Part shown: positions 18,012 to 27,414 of the stretch, in pieces | Numbering within the stretch: the first letter of the stretch is position 1 | How the letters are laid out: every line of letters begins with the position of its first letter | Notes under the pieces: generated by a model | Seen by the model: only the letters and a program-made list of their open reading frames with translations | Database searches by the model: none | What the model was told of the DNA's origin: nothing | Program-made: the position numbers and the translations under genes | Origin: an uncultured Fibrobacter sp. | Lineage (GTDB): Bacteria > Fibrobacterota > Fibrobacteria > Fibrobacterales > Fibrobacteraceae | Assembly: GCF_947166265.1 (NCBI RefSeq) | Contig: NZ_CAMVDO010000004.1 | Span: 1 to 64,000, forward strand | Reading direction: 5' to 3' | Length of the DNA stretch: 64,000 nucleotides

Positions 18012-19487
18012 CTAGGCTTCCAGCAAATAACGGATATCCTGAACCCTGCGAGCGAGGGATTCATCTTTTTCCATCTGCTTTTGCAACGACAGGACGGCGG
18101 CGATAACAGAAGAATAGTCTCGATTGAAAAGCTTGCCGATTTTTTCGTGCGATTCCGGAGTCAGTTCGCGGCAGAGGTACATCGCCACCTTGCGCGGCAA
18201 CGAGACCCCCGCATCCTGACGACGGCTTGCAAGGGCAACCATATCGGTACCGAACTCGAGGGCGACCACTTCGGAGATTCCCTTGGTGGTCAGTTCCTGC
18301 ATGCCCGTCGATCCCGGAGGAGCCACCAAGCGCTTGACAGCCCCAAGGTCCAGATTTTCCTGGCAGAACTGGTTCATGGCCGAAAGCCCGTTCAGCATAC
18401 CCTCGATCACTCGCACATTTTCGCGACGCGGAATCGAGAGGAACCTACAGATTTCTTCGCGATCCTTGTCGACAAACGGAATGTTCATCGATTTTTTCTG
18501 GATAAGCTTCATGCGGGTCGAAAGGTCCGGTTCATCGATACCCACCGCCACACAGGATTCCAGCGGAGCCAACAGCTTTGCCGAAAGACTAGGAATCGCA
18601 GAATGTCCGGCCGGCTTTTCGCCATCGGCAAGGCGGTTGAACTGAGACGGGTGCCTATCGCAAGAAAGCACCACCTGCTTACCGGCCGCACGCAGATGCT
18701 TGATCAATATAGCGAGGCGCATCTGAGTTTCGACACCACGTTCCAGCAGCTGAACGTCATCCAGCAACAGAATGTCGCAGTTTTCGTACTTTTCCTGGAA
18801 AGCGACCGCAAGTTCGCGGACATTTCCGATCTTAAACTTCAGGGCCTTGCTCATGGCTGTCGCATCGCGCAGAAAATCGTAGGCATGGCAATAAACGATT
18901 CGCGTACCCGCCTTCGCCTTTTGCATCTGGGCCGCCACGGCCTGCAGCAAGTGCGTTTTCCCGAGCCCCGACTTTCCGTAGACAAACAGCGGATTCAGAG
19001 CGGGATCCCCCGGATTTTCGGCAACGGACTTGCAGGCTTCACATGCCGTAAAGTTACATTCGCCCTCGACAAAGTTTTCGAAGGTATAGCCGGCATAAAG
19101 GGATAGCTTTCTACGGGGAATAACCTTTTTAGGGCGCGACACAGCCACGCGCGGAATCAAGGGGGCCACCGGCGCCACCCTTTTCTGCAGCACAGGCTTC
19201 TCGTTTTCCGCAATACGGATAGAATAATCTATATAATCAGAGCCCAGAACCTCGGCAAAGGCCTTGTTCAGAATATCCCCATAGTGCGACTTGATCCAAT
19301 TTTCACGCAATTCATCGGGGACCGTCAGCTGGACATGGCCATCAAAAAAGCCTTCGTAGACCACCGCATCCAAGATGGTAAGGCCAAAATAATCATTACA
19401 TTCTTCCCGCAGGCGGTCTTGAACGCGCTGCCAGACGCTTTCTGCGGAATCAGCATTCAATTCAATCAAAGAAACAGAGTTTGTCAC
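18012..19487 (-). CDS. dnaA: Chromosomal replication initiator protein DnaA, divergent
   Basis: 491 residues with all four DnaA domains. Domain I is at 8-90, a linker at 91-130, the AAA+ core begins at YTFENFVEGECNFTA (134-148), Walker A GKSGLGKT is at 171-178 and Walker B LLLDD at 240-244. Domain IV covers about 395-491. Two normally conserved spots differ: the box VII arginine region reads SLSAKLL (K304 in place of Arg), with about 10 extra residues before it, and the DNA-reading DHTTV motif is DYSSV (457-461). The gene is followed by the epimerase gene rather than dnaN/recF/gyrB. The family call is safe. Whether this is the only initiator in the genome cannot be told from here. Confidence 0.88.
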   Translation of the reverse strand: MTNSVSLIELNADSAESVWQRVQDRLREECNDYFGLTILDAVVYEGFFDGHVQLTVPDELRENWIKSHYGDILNKAFAEVLGSDYIDYSIRIAENEKPVLQKRVAPVAPLIPRVAVSRPKKVIPRRKLSLYAGYTFENFVEGECNFTACEACKSVAENPGDPALNPLFVYGKSGLGKTHLLQAVAAQMQKAKAGTRIVYCHAYDFLRDATAMSKALKFKIGNVRELAVAFQEKYENCDILLLDDVQLLERGVETQMRLAILIKHLRAAGKQVVLSCDRHPSQFNRLADGEKPAGHSAIPSLSAKLLAPLESCVAVGIDEPDLSTRMKLIQKKSMNIPFVDKDREEICRFLSIPRRENVRVIEGMLNGLSAMNQFCQENLDLGAVKRLVAPPGSTGMQELTTKGISEVVALEFGTDMVALASRRQDAGVSLPRKVAMYLCRELTPESHEKIGKLFNRDYSSVIAAVLSLQKQMEKDESLARRVQDIRYLLEA

Positions 19488-19855
19488 GTTTTACCAATCA
19501 TCTAAAAATCAAGCTGAAAATTAAATAAAGGTTTTCACCAAAAATGCAGTTTCTTAAAAAAAAATCACAGGGTGGCTTTTTTGAGCAATTTGGGGCATTT
19601 TTATTTATATTCCCCATTTTTCACCTCTCTTTGCAAATAAATCACGTATTTAGTCACTCCCCAATCAAATTTCTCACCCTATGTTTAGCACAACTTATCA
19701 ACAGATATTTTTTTTACTACATCTTGACAAAAAACTAAAGGAATTTTTGCTCAAAAAGGCACCACTTTCAAAGAAGTTACAAAAAAATAACCGCTTTTTT
19801 TGACAAAAAACGGCAATTTTTGATAGAAATTCTTGATTATCAATAACTTAGCAAG
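19488..19855. other. AT-rich gap upstream of dnaA, possible origin region
   Basis: About 370 bases without a gene, very AT-rich, with several runs of A and T and repeated TTTTTTGA / TTGACAAAAAA motifs. TTATCAACA (about 19697) is one base from the DnaA box TTATCCACA and TTATCAATA occurs near the other end. That is few for an origin, so origin status is only a possibility supported by the dnaA location and composition. Confidence 0.3.
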
Positions 19856-20290
19856 CTAGTGATTTTCGTCCATCTTGGACTGGAGGTTTTCAATCCGTTT
19901 TTCCAGGATTTTCTGGATTTCGGGAAGAAGACGGTCCTTGATGCGGTCCAGATAAAGGCATTGCAGCTGAATCATGCGGTTACGATGACGTCCTGCATGT
20001 TCCTGAATCCAATGACTTACGGCAATCTGGCGATCCTGAACGCGTTCCTGCAGCATCTGCTTAATGTAAGTCGTCTGGACCGACATATAGCGCTGCATAT
20101 TGAACGGAAGCTTGTAGGTGCGGATAAACTGCTTTAGGTATTCCAGCAACGAAAGATGCTGCCATTCCCTGTCGTGAATAAACTTGCGCAGTTCTTCGAC
20201 GTGGCTTTCAAAAAAAGGGATGATGGCCTTATCGTCGATCTGATAAAGTTCCAGTTCATCCTGTTTTTTGGTCGCTTCGTCAACAGCCAT
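19856..20290 (-). CDS. Hypothetical helical protein
   Basis: 144 residues, no signal peptide and no membrane segment. The sequence is rich in charged residues and predicted long helices (FFESHVEELRKFIHDREWQ; the last 30 residues could form a coiled coil). I do not recognise the family. It lies alone between the U32 gene (30 bases upstream) and the AT-rich gap before dnaA and may be expressed with the U32 gene or alone. It is short but has a clear start and consistent codon use, so it is probably real. Confidence 0.65.
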   Translation of the reverse strand: MAVDEATKKQDELELYQIDDKAIIPFFESHVEELRKFIHDREWQHLSLLEYLKQFIRTYKLPFNMQRYMSVQTTYIKQMLQERVQDRQIAVSHWIQEHAGRHRNRMIQLQCLYLDRIKDRLLPEIQKILEKRIENLQSKMDENH

Positions 20291-20320
20291 ATTTCAAATT
20301 TACAAAAAAAATGTATTTTA

Positions 20321-21628
20321 CTAGGCTTTACGCTTCACAAAAAAGAAAAAATTAGCATTTTCTGTGGGCACATTTACATTTTCTGGAAGGAAAACCCAAC
20401 CTTCGGTTCCCGGATGCAGGCAATCCACATCGGTTCCCTTGAAATTTTTCATCGAAAGGATTTCACACGGGAACTGCCCCGACGGAGTCATCAAATCGAG
20501 GGGATCGTCCAGCGAAAACGGATTTTTGACATTCACGCGACAGGCATGAGCCTCTGAATCATAAGCCACCACCTGGGCGGCAACACATCCGCCCGGAGCA
20601 TCTTCGTGGGTAGACTCGTAGTTCTGCGGCAAGGGTCCACGCAAAAAACCGGGCATAAAGCCGCGACCGTCCACAAACGAAATCGCACGGTGGACTTCAT
20701 CGGGGATCTTTACGGTTTCCACCCCCTGTTCCATCTGCGCGGCACAGGAATCAATCGCCATACGGTAGGAACGCACCACCTGGCTCAAGTAGTAAACCGA
20801 CTTGGTTCGCCCCTCGATCTTGAACGAATCAAGCCCCGCCGCCATCAGGTCGGGAATCACGTCGATCGCGCAAATGTCGCGACTGCTCATGAAATACGTT
20901 CCCCAAGTATCCTCGTCGAGGGCAATCGGATCTAATTCGGGGCGGTCCGTGCGTTGCAAGCTAAATTCACCTTCGTGTTCATGGTAATTTTCGCACTGCG
21001 GCTCCGGATTGGCGTACAGACGGTACGGCATGCGGCAGCTGTTGTCGCAGGCGCCCTGGTTTGCATCGCGGCGAGTCACCCAGTTGCTAAGCATGCAGCG
21101 ACCGGACATCGACATGCAAACCGCTCCGTGCACAAAAACTTCCAGCTCCAGATTCGGATTGTGCGCCTTGATTTCCGTGATCTCGGACAAGCGAAGTTCG
21201 CGACTCAATATGACGCGACGCACCCCAAGGTCATGCCAGAACTTGGCCGTTAGGTAATTCGTCGTATTCGCCTGGACCGACAAATGAATTTCAACCTCGG
21301 GACGCACCTGACGAAGCCACCCCACAAAGCCGGGGTCTGCCACAATCAAGGCATCGGGCCCAAGGTCTATCGCCGAAAGAAGCGCTTTCTGGAAGGATTC
21401 CACCTTGACATTTCGCGGAATCACGTTACTCGTGAGGTAAAACTTTTTACCCAGGGCATGGGCGTACTTGATCCCTTCAGCAAGGTCGTCCAGGTTCTTG
21501 AAACCATTTTCACGAGCCCGGAGCGAAAAGGCGGGCTGCCCCGCATACACGGCATCGGCACCGTAAGCAAAGGCGTATTTCATTCGGTTCAGGTCACCGG
21601 CAGGAGCTAGTAATTCAGGAAGTTTCAT
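20321..21628 (-). CDS. U32 peptidase family protein, TrhP/YegQ-like
   Basis: 435 residues. It starts with LPELLAPAGDLNRMKYAF, the N-terminal motif of the U32 family, and carries the U32 signature around 165-205: FVHGAVCMSMSGRC, then DANQGACDNSCR with several cysteines. Characterised relatives (TrhP/YegQ) act in hydroxylation of wobble uridine in tRNA rather than as peptidases, using prephenate. RlhA, another relative, modifies 23S rRNA. Which RNA is used here is not decided by the sequence. The length (435) is close to the TrhP type. It lies 3 bases from the end of the Wzi-like gene, so the two may be in one transcript. Confidence 0.82.
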   Translation of the reverse strand: MKLPELLAPAGDLNRMKYAFAYGADAVYAGQPAFSLRARENGFKNLDDLAEGIKYAHALGKKFYLTSNVIPRNVKVESFQKALLSAIDLGPDALIVADPGFVGWLRQVRPEVEIHLSVQANTTNYLTAKFWHDLGVRRVILSRELRLSEITEIKAHNPNLELEVFVHGAVCMSMSGRCMLSNWVTRRDANQGACDNSCRMPYRLYANPEPQCENYHEHEGEFSLQRTDRPELDPIALDEDTWGTYFMSSRDICAIDVIPDLMAAGLDSFKIEGRTKSVYYLSQVVRSYRMAIDSCAAQMEQGVETVKIPDEVHRAISFVDGRGFMPGFLRGPLPQNYESTHEDAPGGCVAAQVVAYDSEAHACRVNVKNPFSLDDPLDLMTPSGQFPCEILSMKNFKGTDVDCLHPGTEGWVFLPENVNVPTENANFFFFVKRKA

Positions 21629-21631
21629 AAA

Positions 21632-23203
21632 TTACCACTTGAATCCTGTTCTCAGGTACACTTTTTCGTCGTTGAACAGGGTGATTTCGCCGAGGAAAAA
21701 GACGTACTGCCCTTCGTAGCTGATAGACGGCGTAAGGGAGTACTCCATCTTCGCCCCCTTCAGGAAACGCTTATGGATTTTCATGTGATTGCGTCTTGGA
21801 GTCGTGTCGTTTACCGCACTGCCGTAATCGGTTCCCTTCCAGAACCAGGTGTTGCGGAGAGAGGCCGCGATATGATGGTCATAGCGTCCATACACCGTAA
21901 AATCGACCACCTGACTGTTCGGACCATTCTGGTTTCCGAGCGGACGACCTAGGTGAGCCATCTGGGCCGTATTCGCATGAAAGTGAGAATACACATAAGG
22001 TTCAATACGGGCGTATTCGGCAATAAAGCCCGACTCCAGCAAATGCGATTTGATATTGAAGTCGTGTGCGCCCTGCATACCAGCCATCCAAGCCCATTTC
22101 GCCTCGATATTGTCGTTTTTTGCAAGGCTCACCGGACTTTCCATATCGTCTAGATAATATTCCGTATAAATACGGAGAGACCGGAACAAACGGTAGTTCA
22201 AGTCAAAGGCGAGAGACCCGTTGTTGCTGTCTTCGGAATAGTTTCCCTTTTCCATGAATAGGGGAACCACCGGCACGAACAGCCAAGGTTTCAGGTTATC
22301 GTACTGAATCTGGAGTTCGCTGATACCAATCGTCGCATTCCCCGCAGCCAATTCATAGCGATGACCGAAAATGTTGCGGGTTTCATCCTTGTTGTTCATC
22401 CCCATGCCAGGATAAATGCGCAAGTCCCCATAAAAGGAATAGACGCGAAGCGGTCCGAACTGCATGTCGAGCGAAAGCATGTTGTACGGAAGCGCGAACT
22501 GGTTCAAGCTCAAGTTGTTGTAGTAGCCCGGGCCCCAGTGCATCACGTCGCGGCCAAAGTCGATGCGCGCCCAGTCGTAGTTCAAGGCAATATGGGCGCG
22601 ATAACGTGCATAGCTCGTATATTCGATTCCCGAATTGTTTTCCGACTTCTGATTTTCCAGGAACTCGCCATCAAAGGACCTGGGCTTGTCTGCGGAATGC
22701 CCCTCGTCATAAATGCGGGCGTCGAGAACAAAGTCAACCGAATCCGCATAGCCGCGCAGGTAAATGCCACCATCGATTCCCGGCCAGATCGTATCACCGA
22801 GAGCCTCTCCACCGCGGTAGTCCAAGCCACCCACCATAGACACGGCAATCGCTATTCGAGGAATTTCGGCATTCCGCTTCACGCATACGGAATCTTCTTT
22901 CTTACAGTCAAAATCTCCGTATCCCGAAATCGCAGGGCCATGATTTGCGTCGTAATAGAGCAAGGCATTCTTTTCGGTTTCGACAAAGTTCTTGCGGAAA
23001 GTCGTATCGCGGCGCGGATAAGCAAAGAACTGAGGCCCATCACCAGTCGTGACTCGGTGCAGTTCGTAAAGCATCGGGGAGTTTTCGAGGAGGCGCAAAT
23101 TGCGGACATTTTCAGGGCCATTCACCGGAGAGGCTGCAAAGGCAGACACTGATAGCAACGACACCGCAACAAGAGCGAGCGACTTGGATATTTTCTTTTT
23201 CAT
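21632..23203 (-). CDS. Outer membrane beta-barrel protein, Wzi capsule-assembly-like
   Basis: 523 residues counted from ATG 23203, which gives a clean signal peptide MKKKISKSLALVAVSLLSVSAFA; an upstream in-frame extension does not. The segment FGRDVMHWGPGYYNNLSLNQ, followed by PYNMLSL and LRVYSFYGDL, resembles the Wzi family (PF14052), 18-stranded barrels that bind capsular polysaccharide. The rest shows alternating hydrophobic residues typical of outer membrane barrels, and the last residues end in an aromatic (FKW), as expected of barrel proteins. No capsule genes are adjacent, so a general surface-glycan role is only a possibility. Confidence 0.68.
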   Translation of the reverse strand: MKKKISKSLALVAVSLLSVSAFAASPVNGPENVRNLRLLENSPMLYELHRVTTGDGPQFFAYPRRDTTFRKNFVETEKNALLYYDANHGPAISGYGDFDCKKEDSVCVKRNAEIPRIAIAVSMVGGLDYRGGEALGDTIWPGIDGGIYLRGYADSVDFVLDARIYDEGHSADKPRSFDGEFLENQKSENNSGIEYTSYARYRAHIALNYDWARIDFGRDVMHWGPGYYNNLSLNQFALPYNMLSLDMQFGPLRVYSFYGDLRIYPGMGMNNKDETRNIFGHRYELAAGNATIGISELQIQYDNLKPWLFVPVVPLFMEKGNYSEDSNNGSLAFDLNYRLFRSLRIYTEYYLDDMESPVSLAKNDNIEAKWAWMAGMQGAHDFNIKSHLLESGFIAEYARIEPYVYSHFHANTAQMAHLGRPLGNQNGPNSQVVDFTVYGRYDHHIAASLRNTWFWKGTDYGSAVNDTTPRRNHMKIHKRFLKGAKMEYSLTPSISYEGQYVFFLGEITLFNDEKVYLRTGFKW

Positions 23204-23446
23204 AACGTCTCGATTTTTCAAGAATCTTAATGGCGTTTGGAGAACATTTTTGCAAAGATAGTTTTTTATGGACACAAATTAAAGGATTTTCCGCTATTTT
23301 GGAGCCATTTGTTCCGAACGAGACAAATCGTTCCGTTTTTGCGTTCAACTTTTTCAAACAACCGTTTTTTTTAACATATATAGGGCAATTTTCCATAATA
23401 TCTTTTGTGAGGGACAATCAAAACACCCCTTCAAAAAGAGGATAAT

Positions 23447-25696
23447 ATGAAATGTTTGGGTATTTCTTCGCATATCTCGCTTGGGCTACTGGCCCTCCTT
23501 GCGGGATGTTCAAGCGACTCTTCTTCTACCTCCGCTGTCGACGACCTCAAATCGAGTATCGAAGGTGACATCGAAGGTGCTACCGAAAACAACAACGTCT
23601 GTCTAAACGACGGCTACTCCGCCATGCAGGGCGCCACGGGCGAAATCCTTTGCATGGATTCGGCAGGAAATCTCTCCTTCTGGATCAATCCGGACGGAAG
23701 TTTCGGCTATCCGGAATCCTCTCAAGAAGCTGGAACTCCGGACTCCAATTCGTCTGCAAGCGAATCCGGTGCAGCTTCCTCCGACAGCACCTCTACAGAA
23801 AATATCGAATCGAGCGCCTCTGCAACAGGCTCTACAGAAACACCCGCAAGCTGTGCCGACAGCAAAGCGCTCTATACCATCAACGGAGTTTCTTACTACC
23901 AGAGCGCCCAGGGTTACATCTACTACTACGACGGAGCCTGCAACCAGGTCAAGGTAGAAAGCGCCGTTTCCAGCAGCTCTGCCAAACCGTCCGTCGAAAG
24001 CAGTAACGACAGTCAGCCGACCGTAAGCAGTTCTTCCGTTACACCGGTCGAAAACAGTGGCGACATTCAAACACCCCAAAGCAGCGCCTCTACCACTCCG
24101 GCAGAGAATAATTCCTCTGCGTCTACGGCAACAAGCAACGCCTCTACATCCAACGGCAACTCGCCCACCATCAAGTACGCAGGTGCCGCAGCGACCATCG
24201 AAAACGATAACGGCTGCGTCAATATCGACGGAGGCACCGTCACCATCACCTGTGCAGGCGACTACAACTTCAGCGGTAACGGAGACGGACAAATCCAGGT
24301 GAACGCGGCTAGCACCGACAAGGTGGAGCTCTATTTGAACAACTTAACGCTTTCCCATTCAAGCGACGCCCCCCTCTATGTCCACAATGCCGACAAGGTG
24401 GTCGTAAACCTCGAAAGCGGCACCACCAACACGTTCTCTGACGCATCCACAAGAACAACCGACTACATCAAGGCCGACGGCACCAAGGATACCACGGGAG
24501 CGGCCATCTACGCCAAGGATGACCTCACCATCAAGGGTGAAGGAACTCTCAAGGTGACCGGCAACTACAACAACGGCATTCATTCCAGCAACGACCTGCG
24601 CGTCCGCGGCAACCCGACCATCAACGTGACCGCCAAGAACAACGGCCTAAAGGGCAAGGGCCTTGTGGATATCGAAGGTGGCGACATCACTATTTCGGCA
24701 ACAAACGGCGACGGCATCAAGAGCGATGAATGTAACGTAAGCGGCACCGATACCACCATCACCGAAGGCAAGGGTATCGTCGATATCAAGGGTGGCAAAA
24801 TCACCATCACCAAGGCGGGCGACGACGGAATTCAGGCATACAACTATGTCTTTATCCGCGACTCGGTTTCTGCCCCGACCATCAACGTGACCTCCACCGG
24901 CAAGGGAATCGTCTCGGAAAACAGGGTCTACATCAACGCCGGCAAGATCGACATTTCTTCGGGCGATGACGGCGTTCACTCCAACATGAACGTCTATTTC
25001 AACGGCGGCTACACGACCATCGCCGCCCCCAAGAACGACGGCGTACACGCCGATTCCACGCTGACAATCAACGACGGAACCATCTACGTCACCAATTCCT
25101 ACGAAGGCCTCGAAGCCTGGTACATCAAGGCAAACGGCGGCATCACCGATGTCTACGGAACCAATGACGCCTGGAATGCGGCGGGCGGCAACGACGGCTC
25201 GGGCAACACCAGTCAGGGCGGCCAGTCCAACTGGGGATTCCCGGGTGGCGGTGGCATGGGCCCCGGTGGTGGCGGCATGGGTAGCAGCAGCGGCTTCCTC
25301 ACGATTACAGGCGGCGTTCACCACGCAAAGACCGGCTCCGGTGACACCGACGGTATCGACAGCAACGGCGAACTCACGATTTCTGGTGGCGTTGTCATCG
25401 TTGAATGCCAGATCAGCGGCGGCATGGGCGGCTCCTTCGATTCCGACGGAAATGCAAACCTTACGAGCAAGACCGTCCTTGGCTTCAGCAGCGGCTCTTC
25501 GGAAAAGGGTTCCAACTACAGTGTCTCCTTCAGCACTAGCAGCTACTACGGCACCTCCAATGTAGCCTTCAAGCCCACCATTTCCGGTAGATACATGGTG
25601 ACCACCACGGGTCAGCCCTCGCAGGTGAGCAACGTTTCGAGCTACAGCAAGAGCGTTACCTTCCCGTCGGGTAGCACCGTCTACTACAACGAGTAA
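23447..25696 (+). CDS. Lipoprotein with Cthe_2159-type carbohydrate-binding beta-helix
   Basis: 749 residues. AAGAGGAT precedes the ATG. The lipobox is LLAGC (near residue 21) and a Ser/Thr-rich linker runs to about 235. Residues 240-740 match the Cthe_2159 carbohydrate-binding family (PF14262): repeated strands such as DLTIKGEGTLKV, NGIHSSNDLRVRG, GVDIEGGDITIS-type turns and GDGIKSDE, which form a right-handed beta-helix. Clostridium Cthe_2159 binds acidic polysaccharides such as polygalacturonate. A glycine-rich loop (GGGMGPGGGGMGSSSG) interrupts the helix near 610. Cys58-Cys69 and Cys143-type pairs in the linker could form disulfides. This is a likely surface protein for contact with plant cell wall, but the ligand is not shown by the sequence. 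Confidence 0.85.
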   Translation: MKCLGISSHISLGLLALLAGCSSDSSSTSAVDDLKSSIEGDIEGATENNNVCLNDGYSAMQGATGEILCMDSAGNLSFWINPDGSFGYPESSQEAGTPDSNSSASESGAASSDSTSTENIESSASATGSTETPASCADSKALYTINGVSYYQSAQGYIYYYDGACNQVKVESAVSSSSAKPSVESSNDSQPTVSSSSVTPVENSGDIQTPQSSASTTPAENNSSASTATSNASTSNGNSPTIKYAGAAATIENDNGCVNIDGGTVTITCAGDYNFSGNGDGQIQVNAASTDKVELYLNNLTLSHSSDAPLYVHNADKVVVNLESGTTNTFSDASTRTTDYIKADGTKDTTGAAIYAKDDLTIKGEGTLKVTGNYNNGIHSSNDLRVRGNPTINVTAKNNGLKGKGLVDIEGGDITISATNGDGIKSDECNVSGTDTTITEGKGIVDIKGGKITITKAGDDGIQAYNYVFIRDSVSAPTINVTSTGKGIVSENRVYINAGKIDISSGDDGVHSNMNVYFNGGYTTIAAPKNDGVHADSTLTINDGTIYVTNSYEGLEAWYIKANGGITDVYGTNDAWNAAGGNDGSGNTSQGGQSNWGFPGGGGMGPGGGGMGSSSGFLTITGGVHHAKTGSGDTDGIDSNGELTISGGVVIVECQISGGMGGSFDSDGNANLTSKTVLGFSSGSSEKGSNYSVSFSTSSYYGTSNVAFKPTISGRYMVTTTGQPSQVSNVSSYSKSVTFPSGSTVYYNE

Positions 25697-25729
25697 AAGA
25701 GACTCCTAATTATAATAGAGCGTCTACAG

Positions 25730-25758
25730 AAAGGTCCTCCGCTTCGCGGAGGACCTTT
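25730..25758. terminator. Bidirectional intrinsic terminator
   Basis: AAAGGTCCTCCGC (25730-25742) and GCGGAGGACCTTT (25746-25758) form a perfect 13-bp stem with a three-base loop. A/T ends make it usable for the plus-strand lipoprotein gene and for the minus-strand gene ending at 25807. Confidence 0.85.
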
Positions 25759-25806
25759 GCATTACAATTTAAACCGCCTTATAAATTGCCTTAAGCATTG
25801 ATGCGA

Positions 25807-26142
25807 CTAAAGGAGTCCCCTCTTTGCAGAACGCATCAGGCTCCTAAGCTGCTTGTTGTCCAGCTTAGGGACTTCCGCATCCTTTTGGGCGCGGGACTTC
25901 GGGGCGCAATCTTCGCAAAGGTGCTTGGTTACGGTTCCAAAGCTTGCGGCGCCGTTCGAGACAGTCGTTTCCTTGAAACGGTAAGAACGCAGCAAGGCCT
26001 CCTTATGGCACTTGTCGCAAATTCCCATCTTGGGGGCCGAAGCTTCGTGATGACGTTCCTTTTTCGGGGCGTCACTGGTTTCTTCCCAGGCTTTACTCTG
26101 GGCTGCAATCTTGCGTGCGAAATGATCGTCTGTCAGGCTCAT
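25807..26142 (-). CDS. Small protein with a possible zinc ribbon
   Basis: 111 residues, starting after AAGGAAGG. The middle contains two C-x-x-C pairs, ICDKCHKE and LCEDCAPK, about 35 residues apart, spaced as in treble-clef or zinc-ribbon folds. The first 40 and last 20 residues are charged and probably unstructured. It has no membrane segment or signal peptide. The family is not one I recognise. The next minus-strand gene lies 14 bases upstream, so it is probably the last gene of a short operon with the SGNH-like and TusA-like genes. Confidence 0.7.
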   Translation of the reverse strand: MSLTDDHFARKIAAQSKAWEETSDAPKKERHHEASAPKMGICDKCHKEALLRSYRFKETTVSNGAASFGTVTKHLCEDCAPKSRAQKDAEVPKLDNKQLRSLMRSAKRGLL

Positions 26143-26156
26143 GGTACCTTCCTTTT

Positions 26157-26741
26157 TTATTTTAACTCTTTCTTTATAAAGTCATTCAGGAAAAGCGCTA
26201 GGAACGTATTGCAAATCGAAGTCGGATGCCCTTCGTCGGTGTAAAGGCTCCGGCCAAACTTTCCCCGTTCCAACTGTTTTTCCTTGAACGCGGCCACGTA
26301 GGCCGCAAAATCCATAATCTTTACGCGCTGGTCATCCTTCTTTTCCAGCCCACGGATAAGTTCATTCAGCGCACTCAACTGCGACGGCGCCACAGGAAAC
26401 ATATCTTCGGGAATAGTCAAGAAATGAAGCGGAGCCAAGGTCTTGCTCAAGACTTCATCGGCGAGAGCTTCGTAAACGTCAAACACTTTAGCGTAGTCGT
26501 TACCACCCCGCTTGAGTTCCTTAAGGCCAAGTCCGATAATCATTCGCCCCGCCTTCTTGCCGATAATGTCGGCCGATGCGCGGTCGTACAACTGCCGCAG
26601 GCTCTGGGGGGCAGGCGCATTGATAGAAAACTGAACCGGACGATTCGCCTCACGGCAAAGGAGAATTTCGGCAAAGCGGTTGGCTGCTTCGCCCTGTTCT
26701 CCGAAAAGTTCATCGCCTATAATCAGTATCCTATTTTCCAT
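26157..26741 (-). CDS. SGNH hydrolase-like protein, nucleophile replaced
   Basis: 194 residues. The layout fits the SGNH/GDSL fold: IIGDELFGE at the N-terminus in place of GDS(L), a central IIGLGLKEL strand in place of block III, and D-E-G-H-P-T near 173 in place of the block V D-x-x-H pair. The catalytic Ser of GDS is Glu here, so it is probably not a normal esterase. It could be a degenerate or binding-only relative, and the match could also be partly superficial. It is 12 bases from the upstream TusA-like gene and has no signal peptide. Confidence 0.55.
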   Translation of the reverse strand: MENRILIIGDELFGEQGEAANRFAEILLCREANRPVQFSINAPAPQSLRQLYDRASADIIGKKAGRMIIGLGLKELKRGGNDYAKVFDVYEALADEVLSKTLAPLHFLTIPEDMFPVAPSQLSALNELIRGLEKKDDQRVKIMDFAAYVAAFKEKQLERGKFGRSLYTDEGHPTSICNTFLALFLNDFIKKELK

Positions 26742-26753
26742 TACTCCTATAAT

Positions 26754-27284
26754 CTACACTCTTGAACGCCGTTTGACCACAGAAAGGATCCAAAAATTCT
26801 CTTTTTTTTGCCTTTTTTTGACAATATGGCCATCGGCAACCAGCGCCCCCGGAACATTTTCGATGGGCGATCCATCGTCCAGGTAAATCTCGAGTTCAGA
26901 ACCTTCGGGAAGTCCAGACATCACAAGACGACTGCGCATGGCATTGTTGGGGCATACCACTCCACGCAGGTCCAAGTGTTCCGGAAATGTTCCCTTCAAA
27001 GCCTCCGGCAAAGGGGAAACCTTCGTTTTTTCGCAAAAAACGGCAATTTCGGGAGCGAACCTCGTAGGCGAGTCCAACCAAGTCCCAACAGGATACTCCG
27101 GCAAATTTATCGCGAGAACCCGAGCAAGGGCCTCTTCGGGCGAAATCACCTGAGCTGTTTCACGACGGAACCACTCCGAACAGGCAAAAGAGATTAGCCG
27201 TCTGAGAGCATCCTCGAAACCAGAGCTCCCCTTTTGGGCCTCCATCCACTTTTCCAACGGAGTTTTGGAATTTTCTGCCAACAT
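26754..27284 (-). CDS. Protein with C-terminal TusA/SirA-like domain
   Basis: 176 residues from ATG 27284; a longer in-frame start at 27446 would overlap the divergent glycosyltransferase gene and is rejected. The last 70 residues match the TusA/SirA fold (HLDLRGVVCPNNAM, then LEIYLDDGSPIENVPGALVADGH), including the Cys-Pro pair at which TusA proteins carry sulfur. The first 100 residues, with FACSEWFRRET, are of no family I know. TusA proteins are usually about 80 residues and single-domain, so this fusion is unusual. A role in sulfur relay is suggested by family only. It heads the short operon that runs to 25807. Confidence 0.65.
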   Translation of the reverse strand: MLAENSKTPLEKWMEAQKGSSGFEDALRRLISFACSEWFRRETAQVISPEEALARVLAINLPEYPVGTWLDSPTRFAPEIAVFCEKTKVSPLPEALKGTFPEHLDLRGVVCPNNAMRSRLVMSGLPEGSELEIYLDDGSPIENVPGALVADGHIVKKRQKKENFWILSVVKRRSRV

Positions 27285-27414
27285 AATCGAATATAAATGA
27301 TAATTTTTTGTGAAATAGCGATTATAATGTAGCAAACTTTCTACAGGGTTTCTATATTTGGCGCCAAGTTCCGAAAAAGGAACAAAAAGTTTTATAAATA
27401 GGTTATACGGTTTT

